Positions 16,623 to 24,786 of a stretch of DNA of 35,875 nt are shown here, piece after piece. The first letter of the stretch is position 1; every line of letters starts with the position of its first letter. Where the stretch lies: positions 1 to 35,875 of the forward strand of contig JAILPJ010000112.1 in NCBI GenBank assembly GCA_024699605.1, read 5' to 3'. The notes beneath the pieces were generated by a model. That model was not told where the DNA came from and did not search any database. It saw only the letters and a list, made by a program, of their open reading frames with translations. The translations under genes and the position numbers were made by a program. Origin of the DNA: Desulfovibrio sp. GTDB taxonomy: Bacteria; Desulfobacterota; Desulfovibrionia; Desulfovibrionales; Desulfovibrionaceae.

Positions 16623-18356
16623 TTAGCTCTGGCAGGCTTTGAGTTTGAGCGGCATTGCCCTAAGCTTTTTCAGGGCCTGGTAGCGGTTCAGATCGGTTTT
16701 CAGGCGTAAGAACGAGGATTCTTCGAACATTTTGGCGGGCATGGGGCGGGCGTAGTAAAAACCCTGAGCAATATGGCAGTCATTTTCCAGGAGAAACTGC
16801 GCCTGTTCTTCGCTTTCCACCCCTTCAGCCACAATCTGCAGCTTCAGTTCTTTGGCCAGTTTGATGGTGTTTTTGGCGACAATGCGTCCTCTGTCGCTGG
16901 CGCATTCTCCCTGGACAAAAACGCGGTCGAGCTTGACCGCTGTAAAGGGCAGATCGCGCAGGCTGCTCAGCGAGGAATAGCCAATGCCAAAGTCGTCCAT
17001 GGAAAGGGCGAAACCCGCTTTGCGCAGCAGGCGCATTTTGCGTAAGAGTTCCTGCCAGCCCGGGATGAAGGCCGTTTCTGTGACTTCCAGTTCCAGCAGA
17101 TGGTGTGGCAATTGGTATTTTTCGGTGAGAAAGCGAAACGTCCGCAAGAGATCGGTATTGGTAAAGTGCAGTCGGCTGACATTGACGGAAATGGGAACCG
17201 GCTCATAGCCGTTGTCGATCCAGCGGCGCAGGGTTTTGCAGGTTTCTTCCCAGATATAGTCATCGAGCTTGAGGATAAAGCCATTGGACTCAAAGAGCGG
17301 CACAAAGCGGTCAGGCATGATCATGCCGTCTTTTGGATGCAGCCAGCGAGCCAGCGCTTCTGCCCCCACCACCTGCCCTGTGTCGATCAAGACCTTGGGC
17401 TGAAGATAGAGTTTGAATTCGTCATTTTTCAGGGCGCAGGCCATGTGGCTTGTGATATACACCTTGTCCTGCTCCAGTTTTTTGAGCTGATCATCGTAGA
17501 AGGCCACATTGTGTACGTCACTGCCTTTGACGGTCTCGAGAGCGACTGTCGCCCAGTCATAGAGCAGATAGGCCGGGGTGGTGTTCTGGCTGGCTGTGCA
17601 GATGCCAAAACAGAGGTCGGCGTGCCTGTGCCGGCTTTTATTTTCAAAAAGACGGCTCAGAGACTGGGCAAAGTGCAGGGCGCGCTTGGGGCCACCCAAA
17701 AGGCAGACAGCGAAGTCGTTGCCGTCCATGCGACCGAGGCTTTCTGCTCCTGGCAGGAGTGTGCGGCGCAAAAAGCGCGCGATGAGCTTGAGGAGATGGT
17801 CGCCTCTGGCAAAGCCCTGTTTTTGATTGATCTGTTTGAGGGCGCAAACCGTACAACGGATCAGGCAGTACTGACGGTCTTTCTGGGCGAGCAGTTTGTC
17901 TGTGGCCGCAAAAAAAGCGCGCGCCGTCAACACGCCGGTCAAGGGATCGCGGTGGATCTCAGGCCGTGGGATTTGCTGCGTGCCTTTTACGCGCAAGGTG
18001 CCAATATGCTGTGGAATTTTGCCTTCTGTCAGCGTGAAGGTGCAGGCGCAGAGCGCATAGGCGCCTGTGCGCATTTTCAGCCGAAAATTGGCCTCAATAT
18101 AGGGAATGCCGCAGGCAAGTTTTTGCAGGCAGTCCGACAGGCGACCTTGGTCGTCAGGGTGCACCACCTGGTCCTGGCTCCAGACCAAGAGCGGCGCACG
18201 TCGGTCATAGTGGCCGGCAAATTCAGCGCGCAGTTCAGGCGCGGTAAACATGGCCTGCTCGTCTTTCCAGAGAAAAATCAGGGTTTGGGCAGCAGCACGT
18301 TTTGCCGCGTTTGACGAGGCTTGTGTGAGGGCTCTTTGGTCATTGTGAGGATTCAT
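16623..18356 (-). CDS. GGDEF-EAL protein with degenerate GGDEF and intact EAL domain
   Basis: This is a 577-residue protein without membrane segments. Residues 25-130 look like a PAS-type domain (WSQDQVVHPDDQ). A GGDEF-fold domain follows (HRDPLTGVLTARAFF), but its signature is DGNDF at 211-215, so cyclase activity is unlikely. The EAL domain (about 300-560) keeps EAL at 333-335, SVNVSR, EVTET, DD at 454-455, KLD, EGVE and QGF, so it should hydrolyse c-di-GMP, perhaps with the GGDEF part acting as a GTP sensor. The gene starts 35 bp after a diguanylate cyclase gene and precedes a strong terminator, making it the last gene of the feo operon. The ATG lacks a good ribosome-binding site, so the start is tentative. 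Confidence 0.9.
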   Translation of the reverse strand: MNPHNDQRALTQASSNAAKRAAAQTLIFLWKDEQAMFTAPELRAEFAGHYDRRAPLLVWSQDQVVHPDDQGRLSDCLQKLACGIPYIEANFRLKMRTGAYALCACTFTLTEGKIPQHIGTLRVKGTQQIPRPEIHRDPLTGVLTARAFFAATDKLLAQKDRQYCLIRCTVCALKQINQKQGFARGDHLLKLIARFLRRTLLPGAESLGRMDGNDFAVCLLGGPKRALHFAQSLSRLFENKSRHRHADLCFGICTASQNTTPAYLLYDWATVALETVKGSDVHNVAFYDDQLKKLEQDKVYITSHMACALKNDEFKLYLQPKVLIDTGQVVGAEALARWLHPKDGMIMPDRFVPLFESNGFILKLDDYIWEETCKTLRRWIDNGYEPVPISVNVSRLHFTNTDLLRTFRFLTEKYQLPHHLLELEVTETAFIPGWQELLRKMRLLRKAGFALSMDDFGIGYSSLSSLRDLPFTAVKLDRVFVQGECASDRGRIVAKNTIKLAKELKLQIVAEGVESEEQAQFLLENDCHIAQGFYYARPMPAKMFEESSFLRLKTDLNRYQALKKLRAMPLKLKACQS

Positions 18357-18391
18357 GGAGACTTCGCAATGCAGTTGGACTGCGGCAAGAA

Positions 18392-19768
18392 TTAGGACGT
18401 TTTTGACGTTGTGCTGGCGTCAAAGAGCGTTGCGCGGTTGCGGCCGTTTTCCTTGGAAAGATAGAGTGCCGCATCGGCGTGGTGCACGAGATCCAGGGCT
18501 TGGCCTGCACCGTCAACCAGCTCGGAAGTGACTCCCAGGCTGATGGTCACATAGGGCCCTGTGGGTGAGCCAGGATGCGGCAGTTTGACACGTTCTACAG
18601 ACGTGCGGATGCGTTCGGCACACGCCAAGGCCTGGCTTTGATCCGTATCGGGCAGAATCACCACGAATTCTTCGCCGCCGTAGCGTGCGGCCACATCATT
18701 GCCGCGGACGGCTTTGGCCACGGCCTTGGCCACTTCCCTCAGGCAGGTGTCACCGGCCTGATGCCCCAGACTGTCGTTGTAGACCTTGAATTTGTCCACA
18801 TCCATCATCACTATACCCAGCGGCGTTTGCTGGTCGCGCGCCGCTTGCCAAAGCTTGTCCAGCAGCTGATCAAAGGCCCGGCGATTGTAGAGACCGGTCA
18901 GGCCGTCGTAGAGCGACATGCGTTTGAACTGGCTGCGTTCGCTTTCCATCTTCTCACTGGCCACTGTGGCCTGGCCAAGATAGATGCCCAGGTTCTCCAG
19001 GGTCTCGCCGATCTCAGCGATCACCTTGACCCGGCTTGGCACGAGAGAAGGAAGCTTCACGCCTGTGCCCAGCTGGCCCACATAGCCTCTGATGGCCTCC
19101 AGAGGACGAACGACCTGCGCAAGGCCCAGGGCAATGAGGGCTGCGAGGTAAGAGAGCGTGATCAGGAGCATGAGCAGCACACAGTTTTCCATAAACTGCG
19201 CATCGACAATCTGTTTTTTGAGGATTGCACTCAGTTCCTGGGCTGCGTCGCCTCCCACAAGCAGGTCTTTGGTAAGCTTTGACAGAGACTGAAGAGCGCT
19301 TTCTGCTTCCTTTTCCAGCAGCTCCAAGCGGCTTTGAGACAAGAGGAGATTTGCCTGATCCTGGCTTTGCAAAAGTTTGGCGCTGATTTCGCGCTCTTGG
19401 AGACGGATCGCCTTGAGCCTGTTTAGGCTGGCCAGATGCGGCTTGATGGACTGGCCCAGTCTTTGATTTTCCATGGCCAGGGCTTGGAGCTCTTTACAAC
19501 ACCTATCCCAGGCGGCCGCATCATGTTTGCTGTCGCGCACGCTCGCAAGCAGCCAAAGCTGATCATAGACCTTGCTTGTGCGCGCCAGAAAGGACTCAGT
19601 GGCTTTGTACTGCCCGTAGGTGTGAGAGCCGTCGGACATGATCTGGCGTGCCTGATGAATCAAAAGCCCGCTGCCGCCGAGCAAAAGGCAGATCAGGGGA
19701 ACGAGCAGAAGCAGAGAAAAGGCTCTGAGCGGCAGGCAGGTCTGTTTGGCGCAGTGGTTTAGGGTCAC
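18392..19768 (-). CDS. Membrane diguanylate cyclase coupled to feoB
   Basis: This is a 458-residue inner-membrane cyclase making c-di-GMP from two GTP. Two membrane helices (about 14-38 and 195-218) enclose a 155-residue helical periplasmic sensor. A HAMP-like linker (RPLEAIRGYVGQL) and the GGDEF domain follow. The active site is GGEEF (364-368), and RGND five residues before it is the inhibitory I-site, so the enzyme should be active and feedback-controlled. The start is set at GTG 19768, whose GTGA overlaps the TGA stop of feoB, indicating translational coupling. An upstream ATG in frame would lie deep within feoB. The sensed signal is unknown, but the operon suggests a link to iron. Confidence 0.9.
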   Translation of the reverse strand: MTLNHCAKQTCLPLRAFSLLLLVPLICLLLGGSGLLIHQARQIMSDGSHTYGQYKATESFLARTSKVYDQLWLLASVRDSKHDAAAWDRCCKELQALAMENQRLGQSIKPHLASLNRLKAIRLQEREISAKLLQSQDQANLLLSQSRLELLEKEAESALQSLSKLTKDLLVGGDAAQELSAILKKQIVDAQFMENCVLLMLLITLSYLAALIALGLAQVVRPLEAIRGYVGQLGTGVKLPSLVPSRVKVIAEIGETLENLGIYLGQATVASEKMESERSQFKRMSLYDGLTGLYNRRAFDQLLDKLWQAARDQQTPLGIVMMDVDKFKVYNDSLGHQAGDTCLREVAKAVAKAVRGNDVAARYGGEEFVVILPDTDQSQALACAERIRTSVERVKLPHPGSPTGPYVTISLGVTSELVDGAGQALDLVHHADAALYLSKENGRNRATLFDASTTSKTS

Positions 19769-22068
19769 AGCAGTTTCCCCCACCACGCATAGCTCTTGGT
19801 GACGACATAGGCTGCGCCATAGGCCAGTGCCGTGTTGAACAGAATACTGAAAACCACCCATTTCCAGCTGCCCGATTCCTGGCGGATCACAACCAGGGTG
19901 ACAAAGCAGGGAGAATAGAGCAGCACAAAGACGAGCAGTGAGAGGGCGACGGCCGGGTTCCAGGTCGGGTCGAGTTTGAGCAGTCGGGAAAGCGGTGCGT
20001 CGTCTTCCTCGATGTCACTGCCCAGGGAATAGGCCGTGCCAAGGGTGGAGACAATGGCTTCCTTGGCCGCAATGCCGCCAATTAAGGCCACGTCCGTGCG
20101 CCAGTTAAAGCCCAAAGGCGCTGTGAACTGTTCAAGCCAGACGCCAAGGCGACCGGCCAGGCTGTACCTGAGTGCTGCGGCTTCCTGGGCTTTGTCCATG
20201 TCGTCGATTTTTTCCTGCAATTCGTCGATCTGATCCTGAGAAATGCCTGAAATGGCCATTTTTTGCGTGTACTGGCCTTTCTGATTTTCAAAATCCAGGA
20301 CCATTTCAGCCGGCAGATTGGGAAAGGTCATGGAGGCCCAAAGCAGGATGGAGACCGGTAAGAGCACTACAACGGCTTTGCGCAGATACATCCAGGTGCG
20401 TTCCCAGCCGTGGATGAGAATGGAGCGCAGAGTTGGCCAGCGGTAGGGCGGCATTTCCATGACCAGGGGGGTGGAAGAGCCGCGCAGCACAGTCAGCCGC
20501 AAAAAGAGCGCCATGACAAAGGCGATCAGCCAGCTGGCCATGACCACGAAGAAGATCACATTGGCCTCATTGCCCTTGAAGAAGGTGCCGGCCAGCAAAA
20601 GGACCACTGGCAGCTTGGCACCGCAGGTCATATAGGGCAGGGTGAGCATGGTGGCCATTTTTTCCATGGGGCTCGGCATGGTGCGCGTGGCCATGACGCC
20701 TGGGATGGCACAACCACCGGCAATGCCGCCGGCGATGATGTAGGGCATCACCGAGGTGCCGTGCAGGCCAAAGAAATGGAAGAGGCGGTCGGCAATATAG
20801 GCCATGCGTGCCATGTAGCCTGTGTCCTCGAGGATGGCGATCAAAAGAAAGAGAATGATGATCAAGGGCACAAAGCTCAGAACACCGCCCAGGCCGTCGA
20901 TGATGCCGTCGGTCAGCAGACTGGTCACAAAGCCTTCAGGCATCTGCTCTCTGAGAACGCCACTCAGCCAGGCAAAGGCGCTTTCCAGCCATTCCTGGGG
21001 ATAGGCGCCCACAAAAATCACCAGATTGAACATGGCGTAGAGCACAGCCACCATGATCACTGCCCCCAGGACACTGTGAGCCAAGACTTTGTCGAGCTTG
21101 TCGGAAAGCTGCATGCGGGCGGATTTTTTCTCGCCGTTGATCAGACAGTTGCGCACCACATTGCGGCAGAAGGTAAAGCGCTGCACGGCAATGATGTCTT
21201 CCACGCGTCTGTCCGAAGCCTCGGCACAGGCCTGGGCTTCCTGACAAAGGCTTTTGGCGCGCTCCATGGCCTCGTCTCCGGCCTGACGCACGGCCTCCCA
21301 GGCTATGGGATTGTCTTCCAGAAGCATCAGGGCCATCCAGCGGGCAGGCGCTGTGCCATAGTGTTTCAAGGCAGCGGGATATTCTTCTTCCACCAGTTTG
21401 GCGAGTTTTGCCAGAATGGGGTCAAGCAGGGGGCCGTAGGGCACGTGCAGCGGCTGCGGAGCCTGGCTTGTGGCAACGTGTTCAATGGCTTTGAAGAGAT
21501 CGCGGACACCTTCTGATCTGACGCCCACCGTGGGCAAGGCGGTCACGCCAAGCAGGGCTGAGAGCTGGGCAAAATCGAGATCATGCCCCTGCTTGTGCAA
21601 CTCATCCATCATATTGCAGGCGAGAACCGTGGGCAGACCCATTTCCCGAATCTGCACGCAAAGCAAGAGGCTGCGTTCCAGAAGACCTGAGTCGGCCACG
21701 TAGAGCACGGCCTGCTCGGTGCCTGCCAAGAGTGTTTCGCTGGCAATCCGTTCCTCGGGACTGTAGGCCGAAAGCGAATAGGAGCCTGGTAAATCCAGAA
21801 AGATGATTTCTCGGCCTGCATGGTGCAGAATGCCTTCCTTTTTTTCAACGGTCACACCGCTGTAGTTGCCCACATGCTGGTGAGCGCCGGTCAGCATATT
21901 AAAGATGGTGGTTTTGCCGCTGTTGGGATTGCCGGCCACGGCAATGCGCAAGGAATAGGCCATGCCGCCGATATTGGTTCTCAGTCCCGCTTCTGTGTCT
22001 GAACTGCTTTTTTGGGGAGACTGATTTTCCCCAAACTGGCTGATAGGATCTAAGGCTACGTCGGTCAC
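19765..22068 (-). CDS. feoB: Ferrous iron transport protein B
   Basis: FeoB is the inner-membrane Fe(II) importer, with a cytosolic G-protein domain fused to a transport domain. This copy has 767 residues, the usual size. The G motifs are visible: G1 GNPNSGKTT (46-54), G2 GVTVE (from 71), G3 DLPG (92-95) and G4 NMMD (near 155). The membrane part carries GGIAGGCAIPGVMATRT and PYMTCGAKLPV, the conserved Gate/core Cys motifs. The gene starts with GTG at 22068 after AGGAG. An N-terminal extension of about 36 residues precedes the G domain, and MAYSLRIAVAG is an alternative internal start. feoA lies 21 bp upstream, and the stop overlaps a diguanylate cyclase start. Confidence 0.97.
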   Translation of the reverse strand: MTDVALDPISQFGENQSPQKSSSDTEAGLRTNIGGMAYSLRIAVAGNPNSGKTTIFNMLTGAHQHVGNYSGVTVEKKEGILHHAGREIIFLDLPGSYSLSAYSPEERIASETLLAGTEQAVLYVADSGLLERSLLLCVQIREMGLPTVLACNMMDELHKQGHDLDFAQLSALLGVTALPTVGVRSEGVRDLFKAIEHVATSQAPQPLHVPYGPLLDPILAKLAKLVEEEYPAALKHYGTAPARWMALMLLEDNPIAWEAVRQAGDEAMERAKSLCQEAQACAEASDRRVEDIIAVQRFTFCRNVVRNCLINGEKKSARMQLSDKLDKVLAHSVLGAVIMVAVLYAMFNLVIFVGAYPQEWLESAFAWLSGVLREQMPEGFVTSLLTDGIIDGLGGVLSFVPLIIILFLLIAILEDTGYMARMAYIADRLFHFFGLHGTSVMPYIIAGGIAGGCAIPGVMATRTMPSPMEKMATMLTLPYMTCGAKLPVVLLLAGTFFKGNEANVIFFVVMASWLIAFVMALFLRLTVLRGSSTPLVMEMPPYRWPTLRSILIHGWERTWMYLRKAVVVLLPVSILLWASMTFPNLPAEMVLDFENQKGQYTQKMAISGISQDQIDELQEKIDDMDKAQEAAALRYSLAGRLGVWLEQFTAPLGFNWRTDVALIGGIAAKEAIVSTLGTAYSLGSDIEEDDAPLSRLLKLDPTWNPAVALSLLVFVLLYSPCFVTLVVIRQESGSWKWVVFSILFNTALAYGAAYVVTKSYAWWGKLL

Positions 22069-22089
22069 ACAAGCTCCTCTACTGGCAAG

Positions 22090-22329
22090 CTAGCGTTTGA
22101 TGAAGATGGCCTGGGCTTCACGTTTGCGGATGGCCACAGTGGTATCGGCCACACGCAGGGCCAGTGGATCGCCCAGGGGAGCCCGGCCGAGCAGGGAAAT
22201 GGAAACTCCGGGAATCAGTCCCAGATCGCGGATTCTGCGCCCAAGTTCACCGTGGGAGGTGATCTGGAGAATCTGTGCTTTTTCGCCCTTTTGCAGGCTT
22301 GTGAGGGCAATGCCCCGAGAAATGGCCAT
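22090..22329 (-). CDS. feoA: Ferrous iron transport protein A
   Basis: This is a 79-residue SH3-like protein that supports FeoB in Fe(II) uptake. It has the family pattern: ITSHGELGRRIRDLGLIPGVSISLLGRAPLGDPLALRV, followed by a short C-terminal strand with AIRKREAQAI. The start at ATG 22329 has AAAGGAG seven bases upstream. A longer frame to 22362 would run through that ribosome-binding site. feoB begins 21 bp downstream, so the two are cotranscribed. A Fur-like palindrome about 100 bp upstream suggests repression by iron-loaded Fur. Confidence 0.95.
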   Translation of the reverse strand: MAISRGIALTSLQKGEKAQILQITSHGELGRRIRDLGLIPGVSISLLGRAPLGDPLALRVADTTVAIRKREAQAIFIKR

Positions 22330-22370
22330 AGATGCACTCCTTTGTGGATTGTGTCCGCACAAGCCTCATT

Positions 22371-22399
22371 GCCTAGCCTTTACAAGGCAAAGGCTAGGC
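22371..22399 (-). promoter_or_regulatory. Hairpin in the feoA leader
   Basis: GCCTAGCCTTT (22371-22381) pairs perfectly with AAAGGCTAGGC (22389-22399) around a 7-nt loop. It lies between the Fur-like palindrome and the feoA start. No T-tract follows, so it may act in mRNA stability or as a binding site. Confidence 0.45.
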
Positions 22400-22428
22400 T
22401 GTCAGAGAGTTTGCGAAACCGGGCTTAT

Positions 22429-22445
22429 TTGAAATTTAAATTCAA
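22429..22445. promoter_or_regulatory. Fur-box-like palindrome upstream of feoAB
   Basis: TTGAAATTTAAATTCAA is a 17-bp palindrome with one mismatched pair around a central T, about 100 bp upstream of feoA. AT-rich operators of this symmetry are typical of Fur sites upstream of feo genes. Assignment to Fur is an inference from position and shape. Confidence 0.5.
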
Positions 22446-22541
22446 TTTAAAAATCAATAGCTACTCAGCGCCTCAACGTCAAGCTTTTTTTGCGCGGCAA
22501 AAACGCGCATGAGAGGGAAAGCTTTGGCCTGTTCAAAGAAT

Positions 22542-22575
22542 AAAAAAAAGAGCCGCAGTATGGAGGCTGCGGCTC
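22542..22575 (-). terminator. Rho-independent terminator of the dCache-GGDEF gene
   Basis: On the minus strand GAGCCGCAG and CTGCGGCTC form a perfect 9-bp stem, followed directly by eight T residues. It begins about 28 bp after the stop codon of the 24522-22603 gene. Confidence 0.92.
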
Positions 22576-22602
22576 ATAGGATCCAAAATCAGGGGCAGGC
22601 TC

Positions 22603-24522
22603 TTAGGAACTTCCTTCTTCGGCAGGACTGTCTTGCCACACAAAGGTGATGTGATTGCCTGAGACTTTTTTGCTCTGATAGGTGCCGTGATCAGCCCGCT
22701 GATAGAGGGCTTCAAAGCTGTCCGCGCGATTGGCCAGATAGAAGGAGGCACCGATACTGACGTGGATTTTTTCCCCGCCAAGTTCTGGAATGTCAATGTG
22801 TTCCATATTGCCGAAGAGTCGGCTCATGATCTTCTGGCCGATCTCTTCGGTGATCACACCCTTGGAGAAGACCGCAAATTCGTCGCCGCCCAGACGGAAG
22901 ACGATATCGGTCTCACGGAAGGTCTTGGTCAGGCTCTGGGCAATGGCATTGATCACCTTATCGCCTGTGGCGTGGCCAAAGCGATCATTGACCAGTTTGA
23001 ATTTATCGGCGTCCAGCAGGCAGAACATGCCGCACAGCCCTTCGGCCATGCACTTGCGGATCAGATTTTCGCCGCTGCCCCGGTTGCGGATGCCGGTCAT
23101 CAGATCCGTTTCCGAAAGCTTGCGCAGCACTTCCTGCTGCTTGCGGTCCTCGTCAATGGATTCAAAGGCCAGTAAGATTTGCCGAGGTGTTCCTTGGTCA
23201 TCGCGATTAACCACAACAAAGCGCAGACGCACCCAACGGTTTTTGTCGTCGACAAATTCCTGGGAAATGGAATTGGTGTCTTTGAGACGCTCTTCAAGGC
23301 TTGTGGGATCCATGAATTGCTTCATCAGGTCCCGGGACTGGAGGGAGGAGAACTGTTCGGCAAAACCCACGGCGCGGCCGCTGAAATTGGTCATGTCGCC
23401 GCCAAGAAGGGCTTCAATATCGGGGTTGGAGCGGATAATGGACATCTGATCGCTTGTGCGATCGATCTTGACCGCGGAGACATAGATGGAGGCCACAGCC
23501 TGAATTTCATGGTTCAGTTCCTCGGCTTCCTGGTATTTGCGGCTCATGTGCAAAAAGACCGAAAGGCAGGTGCCAAGGACCAGGACGAGAAAAAGGCCGC
23601 TTGTGGCATAGATGGTGACAAGGGAGGCGTACATCTTGTCTTCATCGAGGATCAGGAGGATTTTCCAGTCACTGTTGATGGCAGCCAGCAGTGCCGTATA
23701 CTTCTTGTTGGTGGCCTTGTCCGAAAGCTCAAGGCGCTGAATAGCTGTTTTCAGGTGGTCCTGGACGTCTTCTGCTTGGCTTGTCGCCTGCCTGGGCTCC
23801 TGCTTTCTTGAGTCCTCAAAAAAACTGCTTTCCACTTCTGAACCGTGCTCGCTAATTTCGATGCCGATTTTATCCGTATCCGAATGGGCCACCACAAAGC
23901 CGTCGCTGTCCAAAACCATGGCGGCTGTCACTTCCTTCTGGTGGCCGAGTTGATAGATGCCGCGCTGAACGCCGTCCAGGAAGATGTCCATGGAGACCAC
24001 GCTATCGCCATCGTTGAGCAGCTGACTGACCGAGGTCATCATCATTTCCGTCTGAATATTCAGGTAGGGCTTGGCCAGAACAATTTTGCCCTTTCCCTGC
24101 AGAGCGGCCTTGTACCAGGGTCTTTCCTTGGGTTGATAGGCCTTGGGCGGGTTCCAGCCGCTGCCATCGAGGTAGCGGCCCCTGTAGTAGCTGTAGACGC
24201 CAGTGGTGTTTTCGTCGATGACTTTGGCGTAGATGGCGGTTTGGTTGATCAGATAGCGGCTGATCGTCTCGTGATCCTGCTTTTCCGCCAGCATTTCATT
24301 GACTTTGAGGGAAGAAAACGCCACGGCATCCATGGGCGTTTTCATATAGTAGTTGACATTCTGTGCCGTGGACTGGGCCTGATTGTACCAGGTGATGAGG
24401 ATGTTTTCTTTGGAGGTGGAGTAGAGCCAGAAGAAGAGGGCAAGGATCAGGGCCAGGGCAAGAGCGGTGATGGTACAGGCAATGGGCGTGAAACGCTGGG
24501 AGTAGGAGGGCGTTTTGCTCAT
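22603..24522 (-). CDS. dCache-sensor diguanylate cyclase
   Basis: This is a 639-residue inner-membrane protein that makes c-di-GMP. Membrane helix 1 (about 13-35) is followed by a large periplasmic dCache domain. That domain has the ligand-pocket-type motif KERPWYKAAL (RPWY at 134-137) and the later VAAMVLDSDGFVVAHS-like strand. Helix 2 (about 303-325) leads to a PAS-like region (345-460) and the GGDEF domain. GGDEF at 545-549 is intact, with I-site RETD at 536-539, so an active, product-inhibited enzyme is expected. The start at 24522 puts the first helix close to the N-terminus, but the ribosome-binding site is weak. The ligand, often an amino acid or organic acid in dCache proteins, is unknown. 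Confidence 0.88.
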   Translation of the reverse strand: MSKTPSYSQRFTPIACTITALALALILALFFWLYSTSKENILITWYNQAQSTAQNVNYYMKTPMDAVAFSSLKVNEMLAEKQDHETISRYLINQTAIYAKVIDENTTGVYSYYRGRYLDGSGWNPPKAYQPKERPWYKAALQGKGKIVLAKPYLNIQTEMMMTSVSQLLNDGDSVVSMDIFLDGVQRGIYQLGHQKEVTAAMVLDSDGFVVAHSDTDKIGIEISEHGSEVESSFFEDSRKQEPRQATSQAEDVQDHLKTAIQRLELSDKATNKKYTALLAAINSDWKILLILDEDKMYASLVTIYATSGLFLVLVLGTCLSVFLHMSRKYQEAEELNHEIQAVASIYVSAVKIDRTSDQMSIIRSNPDIEALLGGDMTNFSGRAVGFAEQFSSLQSRDLMKQFMDPTSLEERLKDTNSISQEFVDDKNRWVRLRFVVVNRDDQGTPRQILLAFESIDEDRKQQEVLRKLSETDLMTGIRNRGSGENLIRKCMAEGLCGMFCLLDADKFKLVNDRFGHATGDKVINAIAQSLTKTFRETDIVFRLGGDEFAVFSKGVITEEIGQKIMSRLFGNMEHIDIPELGGEKIHVSIGASFYLANRADSFEALYQRADHGTYQSKKVSGNHITFVWQDSPAEEGSS

Positions 24523-24559
24523 TAAGTTCTTCGGCGTGGAGGCCCAGGCGCAACACCTA

Positions 24560-24588
24560 GGAGGAAACGCCGCCTCCGTTGTTTTTCC
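24560..24588 (-). promoter_or_regulatory. 29-nt leader element, copy 1
   Basis: This element matches 27 of 29 bases at 31254-31282. On the minus strand it reads GGAAAAACAACGGAGG and continues into CGTTTCCTCC. GGAGG can pair with CCTCC, or GGAAA with TTTCC, giving two exclusive folds. It ends 37 nt before the start codon of the dCache cyclase gene. Confidence 0.45.
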
Positions 24589-24786
24589 TGTCTTGAGAAG
24601 TGTTGTCCAAGGGAGAGTTACGGTCAATCATCCGTGCAAGCCTTGATCTGAAGGGGAAAGGATTGGCCCTTTTTGGTTACGAGAGGCCATTGGGGCAAAA
24701 GCGCAGGAGACGTTCAGGAGAGCTTTTTGCTAAGCTTCAGACGCATTTTTGAGACAAAGGCTTGTGTCGATTGTGGCGTGTGCGTT

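Noticed and set aside
17100..18314. Long plus-strand open frame (over 400 codons) opposite the GGDEF-EAL gene
   Set aside because: It lies wholly antisense to a clear enzyme gene and has no recognisable domain or ribosome-binding site. Long antisense frames are expected in GC-rich coding DNA.
20410..21516. Plus-strand open frame of 368 codons inside feoB
   Set aside because: It is antisense to conserved feoB and rich in His/Gln/Gly, as expected from reversed membrane-protein codons. No independent support was found.
24650..24720. Terminator after dctM
   Set aside because: An AATGGCC/GGCCAAT pairing was considered, but it has a mismatch, a long loop and no T-tract.
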